From: Chrysochromulina tobinii
Lineage: Eukaryota > Haptophyta > Prymnesiales > Chrysochromulinaceae
NCBI GenBank assembly: GCA_001275005.1
Contig: JWZX01003350.1
Span: 1 to 64,000, forward strand
Length of the DNA: 64,000 nucleotides
Reading direction: 5' to 3'
A program made the translations under genes and the position numbers. Shown here piece by piece: positions 39,101 to 49,630 of the stretch (its first letter is position 1; every line of letters begins with the position of its first letter). The notes under the pieces were generated by a model. It made no database searches and was not told the origin of the DNA. It saw only the letters and a program-made list of their open reading frames with translations.

Positions 39101-40814
39101 ACGTGGACCACTTCCTTGTATTTGGCCTCGTCGAAGGGGAGGCCGAAGAGGATGTTTTCACGAAGCGAGAGGTTCTGCACCCACGGCATCTGCGGGACGT
39201 ATGCGATGTTGCCGCCGACGGTCAGGGAGCCGGTCTGAAGTTTCATGTTCGACAGGATTGCGTGGAGCACTGAAGACTTTCCTACGCCAACACGGCCGAC
39301 GACCGCGACGACCTGCGAAGTCGAGAGCGCTGTCGAATCAACCACACACTGGAGAGAAGCAGGGGAGAAGCAGGGGAGACGCAAGGTTACACGCAGGGAG
39401 CTCGGACCTGTCCGGGCTCGACGGAGAACTCGGGTACGTTGAGGGTGAAGTCTTTCGGGTTGGAAGGATGCACCAGGACGGCTTCCTTCATGAGTATGCC
39501 GACCTTTTTAGCGCGCTCGTTTGCCATGCCTTCCGCTTGGAGCAGGAACTGGTTGAGGCGGCGTACCGCGGCCACAGCTTCCGACGAGCCGCGGAGGGCT
39601 TTGGGCAGTACGACGAGAGGGAAGCGCAGCGTGTTGAAGAGGGAGAGGACGACGAATGCGAACTCGGGGCGGAGGCGGTCGACGCTGGAGACGTACGCTC
39701 CGAAGATGACGAGCGCGATGACTGGAGGCGTCCAGAAGACGAGGCAGAGGTTCAGAGTCTTGACGAAGCCTGCCTTATGCATCAGCCGCACCTCCTCCTC
39801 GCGCACCGCCGCCACCTGCTTGGCGAACGGCCGCTCCCACACGTAGAACTTGACGAGCTTGATCGCGAGCAGGATCTCGTGCATGCGTAGCACCCGAGCA
39901 TCGGAGACCTCCGCGGCGGCCGACTTGTGCACTGCGATGCGGTACCCAAAGTAGTACTGTAACGGCAAGACGAAGAACAGGACAGCGAGTGCCGGAAGTC
40001 CGTAGATCCCTGCTAGGCCTAGCAGGAGCCCGATGATGGTGGCCGACTCGAGCGGCGCGGTCCAGACGTTGTGGAAGTGGAGCACCCCTTCGTACAGCTT
40101 CGCGCAGTCCGTCGCGACGAGTGACACGACGTTGGCGCCGTCCTGCGAATGCTGCTCCCTCAGCCGGAAGGTCTTCCGGTACACTTCCGTCATGAGTGCG
40201 GAGCGAATCTTGATCCCGAGCCGGACGGAGCAGTCTCCTAGCCGCTGGAGTGCGAAGCCGACGAGATACGAGTCGATGAAGAAAGTAGACGCCAAGATCC
40301 AGCCGACGCCCTTGCCGTCGGGCCCCAGGTTATCGCATTCGATCTTGTTTGAGGTCACGTTGAAGCGCTCCTTGTTGCAATTGAACTCTGTCCGGGTGAC
40401 GAAAGGCCTCGCGGGGTTGTTGGAGAAGGACACAAGCGATCTGACGAAATAGAACGCACCCAAGATCACGAGCGCTGACCACGTAATCTTCCAGCAGCCC
40501 GCGATGATGAACTCCATTCCGAATGCCTTCCACAAAGCTTTCCAGAGAGACGGTTGGATCGGCTTGCCGTCCTTGCCTGGCTTAGCGGCGGCGGCGCGCT
40601 CGATCTCGGCGGCCCAGGCCGCTTGGAAGCGCATGAACGTCACTTCGGTTGCCTGGTCCGCGGGCATCTTGAGCTCGTCCTGCTTCAGCACGCCGGTCCT
40701 GCCTCGGCCAATCATGCGGTACGTGTACGTGACGAAAGAGCGCTGCAGGAAGCTGTCATTTCGAACAGCCGAATCGGGCAGCTTGGCGACATCATGCTTT
40801 CCGAGGGGCGCCAT
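36196..40814 (-). CDS. ABCC (MRP-type) ABC transporter, four exons
   Basis: Exons 40814-39408, 39312-38800, 38715-37682 and 37555-36196 sum to exactly 1438 codons including the stop. Order is TMD1 (ALVILGAFYFVRSL ... LRFPLVVLPKAL), NBD1, TMD2, NBD2, with no TMD0, as in MRP4-type short ABCCs. NBD1: Walker A GRVGVGKSS, signature LSGGQRQR, Walker B IVLLDNPLSAVD, where Asn replaces the catalytic Glu, usual ABCC asymmetry. NBD2: Walker A GRTGSGKTT, signature FSLGQKQL, Walker B VLVLDEATAAMD. Such exporters move organic anions or conjugates. The splices rebuild VEPGQ|VVAVVG, MDDGK|VVYFG and LAFW|CDLLGAIL. Intron 3 carries duplicated exon sequence. The linker between TMD2 and NBD2 and the tail are Lys/Ser-rich. 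Confidence 0.9.
37556..37681 (-). repeat. Intron 3 of the ABCC gene with duplicated exon edge and internal junction copy
   Basis: The first ten intron bases (GTGCGACCTC) are identical to the first ten bases of the next exon. Inside the intron, near 37602-37620, the sense sequence CTTTCTGGTGTGGCCTC is a diverged copy of the exon-exon junction CTTCTG/GTGCGACCTC. Confidence 0.8.
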
Positions 40815-41387
40815 TCTTCCGTATCCGAAGGTCGCTTCCCGGTTGCAGGGTTCTTGAAAGGAAGAGCTCGCTTTTCACTCGTGGTTGCAGTCTGCACAGT
40901 CGGCTTCACACTCGGCAGTCTGCACTGTCCAGAGCTGCACTCAGATGTTTCGTGGAAAATTCTTGGCTCCCCGAGGCGCCGCGGGGTGAGGCGCCCGACC
41001 GAGGCGCGAGGGGCAAATCCCCGACCGCGACCCGACACCCGAGTGCCGAGACCAGCTGCCCGAGACGCGCCCGACCCCTCGCGCCGACCGACGCCAATAG
41101 GTACTCCTCTCGTCCTCAGAGGTGGGCTCTGCTTCACATTCCAAGAGGAGACACATACAGAACACGTGCGTGACTTGACTTGACTTGACTTGAACTTGCC
41201 AAGCCAGACAACATCCTCACGGTCGTCGGAGCATTCACGATCGGAGAGGCGCCAGTGGCGCCAACCGAATTACCGCTCTTCCTTCAAAGCGACGCGGACC
41301 CTGTTTGCTACGTGCGCTGCACCCTGAAGTGGGGCGCCCGCGCTCGACCCGCAAAGGTTCGGCTTCGTAAGCTCCGACGCTCCGATC
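40815..41387. other. Intergenic region between divergent genes
   Basis: 573 bp hold the ABCC start side and the Wee1-like start side. A (TTGAC)n array lies at 41171-41195. Short repeats of CTGCACAGTCGGCT-type sequence occur around 40885-40930. No gene is seen. Confidence 0.5.
41171..41195 (+). promoter_or_regulatory. (TTGAC)n pentanucleotide array upstream of the Wee1-like gene
   Basis: Four to five tandem TTGAC units lie about 190 bases before the ATG at 41388. The same pentamer, in the same sense relative to its gene, lies upstream of the glyoxalase-thioredoxin gene. A promoter role is inference. Confidence 0.4.
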
Positions 41388-43427
41388 ATGGCGACCCATT
41401 ACGCGAGCTTTGCCGCGTCGTCGAGTTTCGCCGCGCCGCCGCCAGTCGAAGTGAACGCCTTCCCGCCGAGGCTAAGGGGCTCGAGCTCGTTCATGGATAT
41501 TGAGGGCTGCAGCTCCTCCATGTCGCCCGATACGTCCTCGTTCCCGCCGCGGGCATTCACACCGCAGCCGCCCGACGTGGCCGCGCAGCGCCGGCAGAGC
41601 CACCTGTCCACCGGCAATGCATCCGACGCGCTCTCGGACGCGTCGACGCTGCTCGCCGACTTCCCCCCTGTGGGGATGACTCCGCTCGAATCACCCGCAA
41701 TGCCGGGCAAGGGCCCCGCGGGCGATTACCGCCCCTTGGCGATGGCTCCTCTTGAGTCCCCCGCGATGCCTGGCAAGTCGCCGCGCTTGCCCTCGGTCCC
41801 GTCTAAGTTCTCGCGCAATTCCGAGAGCAGCACCTCGCGCAAGGGCACGCCACCCTGGGGGGCGGACTCGCCCAGCGACGAGGGCGGCTTCTTCGTGGTG
41901 CCCCGCGCGCTGAGCGGCGCCCTCAACCAGACCGACCTCGTCAACGATCTCGTCGAGAACGTTCGGTTCGCGCAGCGGCTCGCGCTCAGCACGCCCCCGG
42001 GCGATCCGAATGGGCGCAGTACGCCGCCGTCGACGGACAGCATGGAGGGCGGCGTCACGAGCCTGTGGGGGCGGATGGAGGCGCAGCTCGGATCGGACGG
42101 GGCGGTGGACCAGCGGCATCGCCCCTCGTCGCACGCCTTCGCGCTCACGGAGGCCGAGCAACGCAAGCGGCAGAAGAACATGCAGCCCGCGATCGGCCGC
42201 TCCCTGTCGATGGGCTCGTCGACGGACGAAGACGGCTCGATGCCGCCACCGCTACCCCGCCCCTCGTCCTCGGCGGCGATGCAGCAGGTGCTGCGGTCCG
42301 CCTCGAGTGGCAGCACCGCGTCCGACGGCGGCAGCGGCGGTGCCACCTCCCTAGATCCGCCATACCTGCTAGGCGAGGGGCGAGGGGGCGAGGGGCGAGG
42401 GCTGCCCGGCACGACGCGAGGGGTGCCCGCGCTGCACCGCGGCAACTCGATGGCCGACACAAAGGTGCTCTTCTCGACGGCGATCGCGCGGCTCGATAAG
42501 AAGCACGGCTCCTTCGCGGCGGCGCCCGTGGGCACGCGCGACTTCGTCTTTGAGGACAAGTTCACGTGGGGGCCCCTACTCGGGCGCGGTTCCTTTGCGG
42601 ACGTGTACGTCGTCTTCCACAACTACGACCCGAGCACGCGCAAGGCGGTCAAGGTGTCGAATAAGGCCTTCCGCTCGCGCGGCGAACGCGCCAAGTACGT
42701 GCACGAGGTGGAGCTAGCCAACGAGTTGGGGACGCACACGAACATCGTCGAGTACTACACGGCGTGGCAGGAGGACCAGAAGTTCTACATGCTCATGGAG
42801 CTGTGTGGCAACGGCACGCTGCGCGACCACTTGCGGCGCGAGGGCGCCCAGTTGCGGCTGCCCGACAAGGAGAGTGCCGTGTGGGACATTGTGCTGCACG
42901 TGGCGCGCGGGCTGGTGCACATGCATGGAATGCGCATCATCCACTGCGATCTCAAGCCGGACAACATTCTCATCTCGGCGGACGGGGCGTTCAAGATCGG
43001 CGACCTGGGCCTCGCGACCACGATCGATCAGTGGCGCGAGGGCATGGAGGGCGACGCCGTCTATCTCTCACGGGACCTGCTCAACTGCGCGCCCTCGGTC
43101 TTTGCCGACATCTTCTCTCTCGGTCTCATGCTGTACGAGATCGTCTCTGGCGAGCGCCTCCCTGGCTGCGAGACGCCCGAGGACCGCAAGCGATGGAATG
43201 AACTGCGCGATCCGCTCTCGCCCGACCAACCGACGGTGCCGCGCGTGCAGCCGCCGAGCCCGTGCTCAGCCCACATGCAGCGGCTAGTGGCGCGCATGAT
43301 GAGCCCCGTGGCTTACTTGCTCGAGCCTGGCGACGCGCGTCCCACGGCCCAGGAAGTCCTCAACGCGACCATGGGCGCCATGGTGAGCGCCAGCGCTGCC
43401 GCGGGCGTGCCACGCCGCCGCATCTGA
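41388..43427 (+). CDS. Wee1/Myt1-like protein kinase
   Basis: Single exon, 679 aa. A disordered Ser/Pro-rich N-terminal half (1-375) has many SP/TP sites, including a repeat MTPLESPAMPGK / MAPLESPAMPGK, typical of CDK-regulated proteins. The kinase domain (about 385-660) has a glycine loop LGRGSFADVY (about 397), Lys in KAVKVSNKAF, EVELANELGTHTNIVEYYTA, MELCGNGTLRDHLRR, IIHCDLKPDNILI (about 518), GDLGLAT (DLG for DFG, about 538), then EGDAVYLSRDLLN and ADIFSLGLMLYEI. The EYYTAW, EGD-YL and ADIFSLG strings and DLG are typical of the Wee1/Myt1 family, which phosphorylates CDK1 on Tyr15/Thr14. HCD replaces the family's HMD/HLD. No membrane helix of Myt1 type is seen, so it is more likely a soluble Wee1. 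Confidence 0.85.
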   Translation: MATHYASFAASSSFAAPPPVEVNAFPPRLRGSSSFMDIEGCSSSMSPDTSSFPPRAFTPQPPDVAAQRRQSHLSTGNASDALSDASTLLADFPPVGMTPLESPAMPGKGPAGDYRPLAMAPLESPAMPGKSPRLPSVPSKFSRNSESSTSRKGTPPWGADSPSDEGGFFVVPRALSGALNQTDLVNDLVENVRFAQRLALSTPPGDPNGRSTPPSTDSMEGGVTSLWGRMEAQLGSDGAVDQRHRPSSHAFALTEAEQRKRQKNMQPAIGRSLSMGSSTDEDGSMPPPLPRPSSSAAMQQVLRSASSGSTASDGGSGGATSLDPPYLLGEGRGGEGRGLPGTTRGVPALHRGNSMADTKVLFSTAIARLDKKHGSFAAAPVGTRDFVFEDKFTWGPLLGRGSFADVYVVFHNYDPSTRKAVKVSNKAFRSRGERAKYVHEVELANELGTHTNIVEYYTAWQEDQKFYMLMELCGNGTLRDHLRREGAQLRLPDKESAVWDIVLHVARGLVHMHGMRIIHCDLKPDNILISADGAFKIGDLGLATTIDQWREGMEGDAVYLSRDLLNCAPSVFADIFSLGLMLYEIVSGERLPGCETPEDRKRWNELRDPLSPDQPTVPRVQPPSPCSAHMQRLVARMMSPVAYLLEPGDARPTAQEVLNATMGAMVSASAAAGVPRRRI

Positions 43428-44441
43428 GAGCGCTCACCATGGCGCCCACTCGCACGCTGCCCCGCCATCGGCGACCATCGCCCCCCCAGCCATGGGGGCT
43501 CGTCGCTCGGTGCTGTCGGGGGATGGCGCTCGCCGCAGCGCCCGTGGCCGCTGCCCGCGTGTGAGCGCCGAGATGAGCGCCGAGAAGAAGTGTGTTGCGA
43601 TGGCAAGCGGAGAAGAAGAAGGGCATTCGTGCTCTGAGCACTCGTGAGGACGTGGCCCGTGAGGAAGCTTGAGCTGTTCTTGGTTCCCCCCACATGTGCA
43701 GAGACGAGAGAGACAGTGCGCACGGAGCCGCAGCCGAGCGAGTCTGAGTGCAGCGACGACGCGCTGAGCTCCAAGCGGGACAGCGTCGGAGGGGGCGCTG
43801 CTGAGCAGGCGCGCCGCGCGCGCGCGCCGACCGTGCCCGGCGTGTCCGTGTCAGGTCCGTATGGTCTAAATGAGGTCGCTGCGTCGGTCCGGTCTCCAGG
43901 TGGTCCGGTCTCGCGTCTCCGCCCGACTCGGGCGGTCCGGACGGACGGGGATGCGCGCGATGTTCGCCGGTTATTCGTGATCGTGTGCATTATATATATA
44001 TATATTGGATAAACACATGTTTAAACCGAACTTGATCGATGGTACCGGATTCGATACCGGATCGGACCGGCTCGACGCGACTCCGCGAGCCGTCGTGCGT
44101 CGGCGTCGGCGTCGGTGCGTGTCGTAACTATGGTATCGCGTAACGACCGATTCAAGCGGAGGTGACTGCGCCGCAAGAAGCATTGAACAAGGAACAGTAC
44201 GCGTGAGGGCCGTTGTGCCACCAGTGTGCACGCCCGGTCTCCCGCCAAGGCGCCAGGAAACGAAACCGCCCCGTTGTCTGAGAAGCCCCGTTTCTCACCG
44301 GTATACTCGCGCACGAGCGCACGACGTTCCCTTGGGCACGCGCCGTCTACGCCTGCTGCCCGGCGATCCGTGCGCTTCGTCCCATCCCATCTTGGAATCG
44401 AGAGCGTCTCACATACCACGAGTACGTAGTAGCAGGGCGTC
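43428..44441. other. Intergenic region between convergent genes
   Basis: No gene supported. A (TA)n run lies at about 43990-44004, and a CGGTCC/GGTCTC-rich stretch at 43855-43930. The rest is unremarkable. Confidence 0.5.
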
Positions 44442-45710
44442 TCATCCCATGCCACCGATGATGGGAGATTTGAGCACCTGATGCATGTAGCCACTCGAAT
44501 CGGTGGCTACGACGCGTCCCTCGCGGTGGATCGGCGCGCCGAGCGGCACCTGGCTCGACGGCTTGATCATCTCGGCGCGCTGGATCGACGCGTACATGTT
44601 GTCATCGTTGGCGCCCCACTTGAGGTAATCGCGCCGCTCGCGTTCGCGTCGGAAGCGCTCTGGGATGGTGCCGAAACCGTCGACGATCTCGGGCTCGGGC
44701 TCGCGCTGCGTGGTGAGCAGCTTCTGGCGCACGAAGCCCGTGGGTAGCTTGCGGTCCGTGGGCGACGCATTCGCCGTCGTCGTCGCCGCCGCCGCCGCCA
44801 TGCTGTGCACGGGAGGAGGCTGAGGCTGGTCCCGCATCGGAACCATCCATGACGAGTCAACGTCGAAAGCGTATGGTGCCTCGTCGTAGGGCACCGGCCC
44901 TTTCTGAGCGGCAAACTGGGTGAGCGGACGCAGCGTGGGCGCGATCGTCAGCCCCTCACCCCGCGCCCTCATCTGCGTGTAGGCCGAGAGGCAGTCGTTC
45001 TGGTAGTACTGGCTCGACGTCAGGAACGGCTGCTCGTAATGGTCGCGTGCGTGGAAGTAGCGCCGGGTTGAATCGTGCTCGACGCGGTCGCGCTGCTTCA
45101 TGGTGAGTGCGGGCTCGCGGAACTCGAGCTGCCCCTGCTTGGCCTCGATCGTCGCCTTCACCGCTCGTCCCCCGCTGTTGCCGATCGAGTAACCCGTCGC
45201 CGGCTTCTGACCCTTTTGCAGCATGATGGTTGCATTCTCTGAGATCTGGCCGTAGCCCGTCGCTGTGTACGGCGGTGCCTCAAAGCGCTGATATGCCTCC
45301 TCAGCGCGGGACAGCGGCGGCGAGACGAGCGCATGCGCGCCCAGCACGGCGTTCATCTTGAACGGGTAGAAGCGAGGCTCCTTGAGCTCGCCGCGCTTGA
45401 TGCACGACTTGAGCGGTACGGTGTCCTTCGGCGCGTACTTGTCGTACTGGAAGCCGACCTCCTCGAGCGTCGCCGTGTGTGGCCGGGGGAGCTTGCCTTC
45501 CGTTGAGCTCTCGAGCACCGCACCCTTCGGAGGGTCGTCGCGGTAGTAGGCGTGGAGGTAACCGGAGGATTGCGTTGGCGAGGCGGCAAACCCGTGCTCC
45601 AGGACCTTTGCTTGGCCGAAGGAGACGGAGGCAGTCGTCGCGTACGGGCTAAGTGCCCACGTCGATGCTCCCGAGTAAGCGAGATGCGCTCGCGGGGCGC
45701 TCTTGCCCAT
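44442..45710 (-). CDS. Orphan protein, possible microtubule-associated
   Basis: The ATG at 45710 gives MGKSAPRAHLAYSGASTW, about 422 aa. The 43 in-frame codons upstream look like leader. The protein lacks coiled coil and membrane helices and is rich in Tyr, Pro and Gln. Spaced motifs such as TATGYGQISENA, KPATGYSIGNSGGR and STRRYFHARDHYEQPFLTSS recall the short Tyr/Pro-rich motifs of axonemal microtubule inner proteins. That resemblance is weak, and no family is claimed. It is a single exon lying 150 bases downstream of the DnaJ-MORN gene on the same strand. Confidence 0.65.
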   Translation of the reverse strand: MGKSAPRAHLAYSGASTWALSPYATTASVSFGQAKVLEHGFAASPTQSSGYLHAYYRDDPPKGAVLESSTEGKLPRPHTATLEEVGFQYDKYAPKDTVPLKSCIKRGELKEPRFYPFKMNAVLGAHALVSPPLSRAEEAYQRFEAPPYTATGYGQISENATIMLQKGQKPATGYSIGNSGGRAVKATIEAKQGQLEFREPALTMKQRDRVEHDSTRRYFHARDHYEQPFLTSSQYYQNDCLSAYTQMRARGEGLTIAPTLRPLTQFAAQKGPVPYDEAPYAFDVDSSWMVPMRDQPQPPPVHSMAAAAATTTANASPTDRKLPTGFVRQKLLTTQREPEPEIVDGFGTIPERFRRERERRDYLKWGANDDNMYASIQRAEMIKPSSQVPLGAPIHREGRVVATDSSGYMHQVLKSPIIGGMG

Positions 45711-45860
45711 GGAGACGCGCAAGGCCGCGCAAAGGCCGCAGAAGCGCTCGTTCAGAGCGAGCGAAAATGTAACGAACGCGGAACGGAAAGAAAAGAACGA
45801 GTCGAAAAGAACGCTGAAGTGTGAAAAGAAAAGCAACACTATCCGGATACCTAAAGCATC

Positions 45861-46772
45861 TCACGCCTCCCCGACGGGCTGCTCCACTGCCCCCACACCC
45901 ATGTCGCCCAGCCGTCGCTCCTCGGGGATGAGCTCAACCTCCATCGCCTCGTGCAGACCGAGATGGCACTTGGGCGCCGCGCCTTTGGACAGCTTGCCAC
46001 AGCACAGCCAGAGCCCGCCCTCGGGAAAGGCCTTCCAATCGACGGGAGGCGCCGCGGCCATCCACTTGCCCGAATGCTGGCGGCACTTGGAGTTGTGTGC
46101 CGCATGGAAGCGCACTGCGCAGTGCTTGCACTCGGCGGCATGCATGCACTCCGCTGGTGCAGGCGCCACCTTCTTACGCTCGGCGCGCTTACCAGCCGTG
46201 TCGTACCGGTCTGACCATGTGGCGCCCTTCGGATCGACCGTGCTAAACTGGCCCGACCGCTTGTTGTCGATCCAAACTCCACGCGTGACCGAGCCGTTGG
46301 CATCATAGTAGACGCCCTCGCCGTCCGCACGGCCGGCGATGAAGGAACCCGAGTGGACCGAACCGTTCGCGAGAATCAAGTCGCCCACGCCGTGCGGCCG
46401 ACCGCCCTCCACGTCGCCAACGTAGACGCACTCGCCAAGCTGCATGAACGACTGCTTGGGCGGACAGGCGGAGGCATCGCCACCGCTGCTGAAGCTGAGC
46501 TTGGCGGCCAGCTCCTGCACACGATAAAAGGCCTCCGCCGTCTCGGCATGGTCCTTGGCAATTTCGTCGTACGATTTGTAGCCCGCTTCCTTGCCATTTG
46601 CCAGAGATTGGTATGCTTCCTTGGCTGCCAGGAACCGCTTAGCAGCCTCGGAATCATCCGGATTCTTGTCCGGATGCCACTGCAGCGCCAGCACGCGATA
46701 GGCACGCTTGATTTCGGCCGCGTCGGCGTCCTTTGAGACTCCAAGGACAGCGTAGGGGTCTGGTGCTGGCAT
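45861..46772 (-). CDS. J-domain protein with MORN repeats and a CHORD-like zinc cluster
   Basis: Single exon, 303 aa. Residues 4-68 are a J domain ([20 protein letters not shown], with HPDKN at about 33-37), so it should stimulate an Hsp70. Residues about 115-175 hold two to three MORN-type repeats ([34 protein letters not shown]). Residues about 208-275 hold ten regularly spaced Cys/His ([20 protein letters not shown] ... WLCCGK ... CHLGLHE), reminiscent of CHORD-type zinc-binding domains. The HPD motif is intact. The three-part combination is unusual. MORN repeats suggest membrane or cytoskeletal attachment of the chaperone. Confidence 0.85.
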   Translation of the reverse strand: MPAPDPYAVLGVSKDADAAEIKRAYRVLALQWHPDKNPDDSEAAKRFLAAKEAYQSLANGKEAGYKSYDEIAKDHAETAEAFYRVQELAAKLSFSSGGDASACPPKQSFMQLGECVYVGDVEGGRPHGVGDLILANGSVHSGSFIAGRADGEGVYYDANGSVTRGVWIDNKRSGQFSTVDPKGATWSDRYDTAGKRAERKKVAPAPAECMHAAECKHCAVRFHAAHNSKCRQHSGKWMAAAPPVDWKAFPEGGLWLCCGKLSKGAAPKCHLGLHEAMEVELIPEERRLGDMGVGAVEQPVGEA

Positions 46773-47578
46773 GCGCGCGTGTCAAGGTGACCAAGGCGTT
46801 GGGCCTCACGAACCCCAAAACGACCGTTACCGTTAACGGTACGGTGAAAAGACACAGCGGGGGAGCCGGGACACAACGGTCTCGTTTCATTCTTGTGTGT
46901 GTGTCAATTTAGAACAGGACCACACAGTACAGCGGCGCTCATGCGGGCGCGTCCCCGGGGGGGCGCGCTTACATGACTATACTGGCAACAGGCCAGCGTG
47001 TGTGTCCCGACTCACCCGGTATTTTTGAACCGGAACGCAACCAAAGTGACGGCCGCGTAGACCATGATGCGGAGGACACCGCTGATTCCTTGCGCTCATT
47101 AGGCCCACACGGTTGTACATGTTGTACATGTTCAAGCGAATAGCGTCGTCGGGCGAAGGGCGGGGATATGGCCATGCGTAGGCCATGGCCCATGCGCGGG
47201 CATCGGCCCATGCAGCGTCGAATGCAGCGGGGCGGGCGGATCGGACGCCCCGCGCGCGCGGCGTCGCGGGTACCGATGCATCCGCTGTTCTGCTGTGTGG
47301 TTGCCGCGACGGTTTCGGACTTATTTCGGACGCGCTCGGCCCATGTGGACGTCGCATGGGAGCTCGGCCGCTCCGCGCTCACGGTTGTAAAATGTCAAAT
47401 TCCGTTCACAAGTATTACACAAATGTGCTCGGCTGTTGGTGTTGGCTCGCTGCGGCTATTGAGTGTCGGCGGTTGGCTTCAATTGCAGAGCCGCAGAGGC
47501 TGCCCGCTGCCCACACACTTAGTTTGTAGTCCCCTCTCGCCTAGTTCCGATGACCGTTGCTGATCGCCTATAGCACCC
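46773..47578. other. Intergenic region
   Basis: No gene is supported. It holds the 5' side of the DnaJ-MORN gene and the 3' side of the SPRY-EF-hand gene. Short direct repeats (GTTGTACAT twice near 47113) and CATGCG-type repeats near 47170-47220 are present. Confidence 0.5.
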
Positions 47579-49513
47579 TCAGTGTTTCTTGCCCGACGAG
47601 GCCTTCTGATCCCGCATCGCCTTGCGCAAGCTATTCACAGCGGCCCCATCCTGCTTGAGATGCTTCTGGAACTCATCTAGTTCGATCCGGCCCGACCGGT
47701 CGCCGTCCCATAGGTCGAAGAGCGCATCGACGTCCACGGCGCGTGCATCGACCCCTGCCATCTTGACTCCTTTGTGGAAGTCCTCTCGCATAATGCCGGG
47801 GGGCGGCGGCACGTAGTCCTTCCCGAAGCGCTCGTAGCTCGTGTCAAACATGTCCTTGTCCCGTGCGGCCGCAATGCGCTCCTTGTCCTTCCTCGCCTTC
47901 TCCTGCCCATCAGCGAGCTTGCGGAAGAGGTCGATGAGGCGGTCGCCCTTGCGCGCGATGGCGTCGCGTACCGCAACGGCCATGAACTCGGTCGTGGCGA
48001 TCGTGCCACCGCCGTCAGCGTCGAACTCGTCAAAGACGAAAGTGCAAGCGGCTACAAAGGCGCTGTACGAGCCCGAGACTTCCTCGTACCCTTCAAACTC
48101 CTCGTCCTCTTTGATCAACGCCTCAAGCAGTGCCTTTTCCTCCGCCGGTGTCTCCGGCAGCCGACCGGCCATCAAGCGCGGGAAGACGGTGTGCGTCATC
48201 GCCTCGCGGAACTCGGACTCCGAGAGTGCGCCGCTCCCGTCCGCGTCCCAACTGGCGAAGCGCTCCCCCAGCACACGCAAATGCTCCGGCGCAGAGAGCT
48301 CGAGCCTCAGACGCTCCATCATCAGCTGTGCCGTCTTCGAGAGTGGGGGCCTCGGCTCGCGAGGCGCCGTCACGGGCGCCGACGCGGCGGGCTTGGCCGT
48401 TTCGGGCGCCGTCACGGGCGCCGACGCGATTCGCGCCTCGTCGTCGTCCTCCCTTGCCGCTCGCTCGACGCGACCAGGTTGCTCGCTACGCATTGGCCCA
48501 ATCGACGGCGCCGGTGGCGCCGGCGTGGGGAGCGTGCGCCCATTGAGCACGGGCCGCGGCGAGAGGGGCAAACTGAGCGGCGCCGGATCGAGGATCACGG
48601 CTCCGTTGGGCGAGAGCGGCTGTAGATCGGAGCCCCCGCGATTCCCGCCGAGATTCGCTGACCGAGATGCCGGTGACCTTTTGAGCGCCGTCTTTTTGAG
48701 CGTCTCTCCGAAGAGGACGCGCCCACTGCTCGGGGGGGGCGAGGCCGAGGCCGAGCCCGGCGAAGCGTACCTCGAGTCGCTTCGTTTTGGCGAGGCCAGA
48801 CGATCCTGCCACTGGCCATTGGGGCTAGGGGACCGTTTGGGCGAGGGGCAGCGCCACAGAGGGCGGCCCTGGCTGTCGTGGCCTGTGCGCCGGAAGCTCG
48901 AGACCGCCACGCAGTCGCCCTTGTAGAACATCTGCACCCAGGGGCGCACGCCGCATTTCGGAAGGTCGCCCAACGGCTCGATCGGCATCCCGTTGTCCAC
49001 GCAGAAGCTGACCACCCCCATGGCCATATTGACACGGCACGTGATGTTGTGCTTGACCAGTGGCTTGCCACCGCCCTCGTTGTCGATTTTCAGGTTCTGA
49101 ATCGGCTCACGGTTCCGCCAGTCTCGACCGCGCGGCTCAATCGCCATGTCGCCGTTGACGAGTTTGATGCCCACCGTCTCGCTCGAGTTGTCCGCTGAGG
49201 CCACGCCCACGCGCATGCACGTGCCAGTACCTGAAAGGCAAGTGAAGGTGAACTCGACCTCACCCTGCGTGATGGCCGGGCAATATGCATTATCCGCTTG
49301 GTCACGAGAGTTGCACTGCCGCTTGTGCCTGATCACGGAAGCAACACCGCCAGAGACGTATGGCAGCCTCGATTTCCACAGATGTTCGAATCCCTGTGTA
49401 GTCTTCTCGGGTGATACGTTTAGCACCTCCCACACTTCGGGATTGTCGGAGATCCACTGGGCGCTCGTGGTGCGGTCATGCTCGACGCGTTTACGCGCGC
49501 TGTCCCACAGCAT
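47579..49513 (-). CDS. SPRY-domain protein with three EF-hand-like motifs
   Basis: The first in-frame ATG is 49513 (MLWDSARKRVEHD). The frame stays open upstream to a TTGACAG acceptor-like site at about 49610, so a 5' exon may add residues. Residues about 45-200 form a SPRY/B30.2-like fold (EFTFTCLSGTGTCMRVGVAS, MGVVSFCVDNGMPIEPLG, VRPWVQMFYKGDCVAVS). Residues 205-390 are disordered and Ser/Pro-rich. Three EF-hand-type loops follow: DADGSGALSESEF, DADGGGTIATTEF and DGDRSGRIELDEF. A PPPPGIMREDFHKGVK segment lies before the last one. It ends KASSGKKH. Probably a Ca2+-responsive adaptor; the partner is unknown. Confidence 0.8.
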   Translation of the reverse strand: MLWDSARKRVEHDRTTSAQWISDNPEVWEVLNVSPEKTTQGFEHLWKSRLPYVSGGVASVIRHKRQCNSRDQADNAYCPAITQGEVEFTFTCLSGTGTCMRVGVASADNSSETVGIKLVNGDMAIEPRGRDWRNREPIQNLKIDNEGGGKPLVKHNITCRVNMAMGVVSFCVDNGMPIEPLGDLPKCGVRPWVQMFYKGDCVAVSSFRRTGHDSQGRPLWRCPSPKRSPSPNGQWQDRLASPKRSDSRYASPGSASASPPPSSGRVLFGETLKKTALKRSPASRSANLGGNRGGSDLQPLSPNGAVILDPAPLSLPLSPRPVLNGRTLPTPAPPAPSIGPMRSEQPGRVERAAREDDDEARIASAPVTAPETAKPAASAPVTAPREPRPPLSKTAQLMMERLRLELSAPEHLRVLGERFASWDADGSGALSESEFREAMTHTVFPRLMAGRLPETPAEEKALLEALIKEDEEFEGYEEVSGSYSAFVAACTFVFDEFDADGGGTIATTEFMAVAVRDAIARKGDRLIDLFRKLADGQEKARKDKERIAAARDKDMFDTSYERFGKDYVPPPPGIMREDFHKGVKMAGVDARAVDVDALFDLWDGDRSGRIELDEFQKHLKQDGAAVNSLRKAMRDQKASSGKKH

Positions 49514-49630
49514 CGGTGATCCGCCTCCGGCACAGCAGCCGTCCGAGTCTTTCTCTCGGGGCGGTCGCAGAAATTTGGCTTCGCGTTCCAAGTTCGAGGA
49601 CAGATTAGTCTGTCAATCAGCTAACACCGC

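Noticed and set aside
43990-44004. (TA)n run as a core promoter
   Set aside because: It lies between two convergent 3' ends, with no gene start nearby.
49380-49400. tRNA T-loop-like sequence GTTCGAATCCC
   Set aside because: It lies within the coding sequence of the SPRY-EF-hand gene and no acceptor or anticodon arms can be folded around it.
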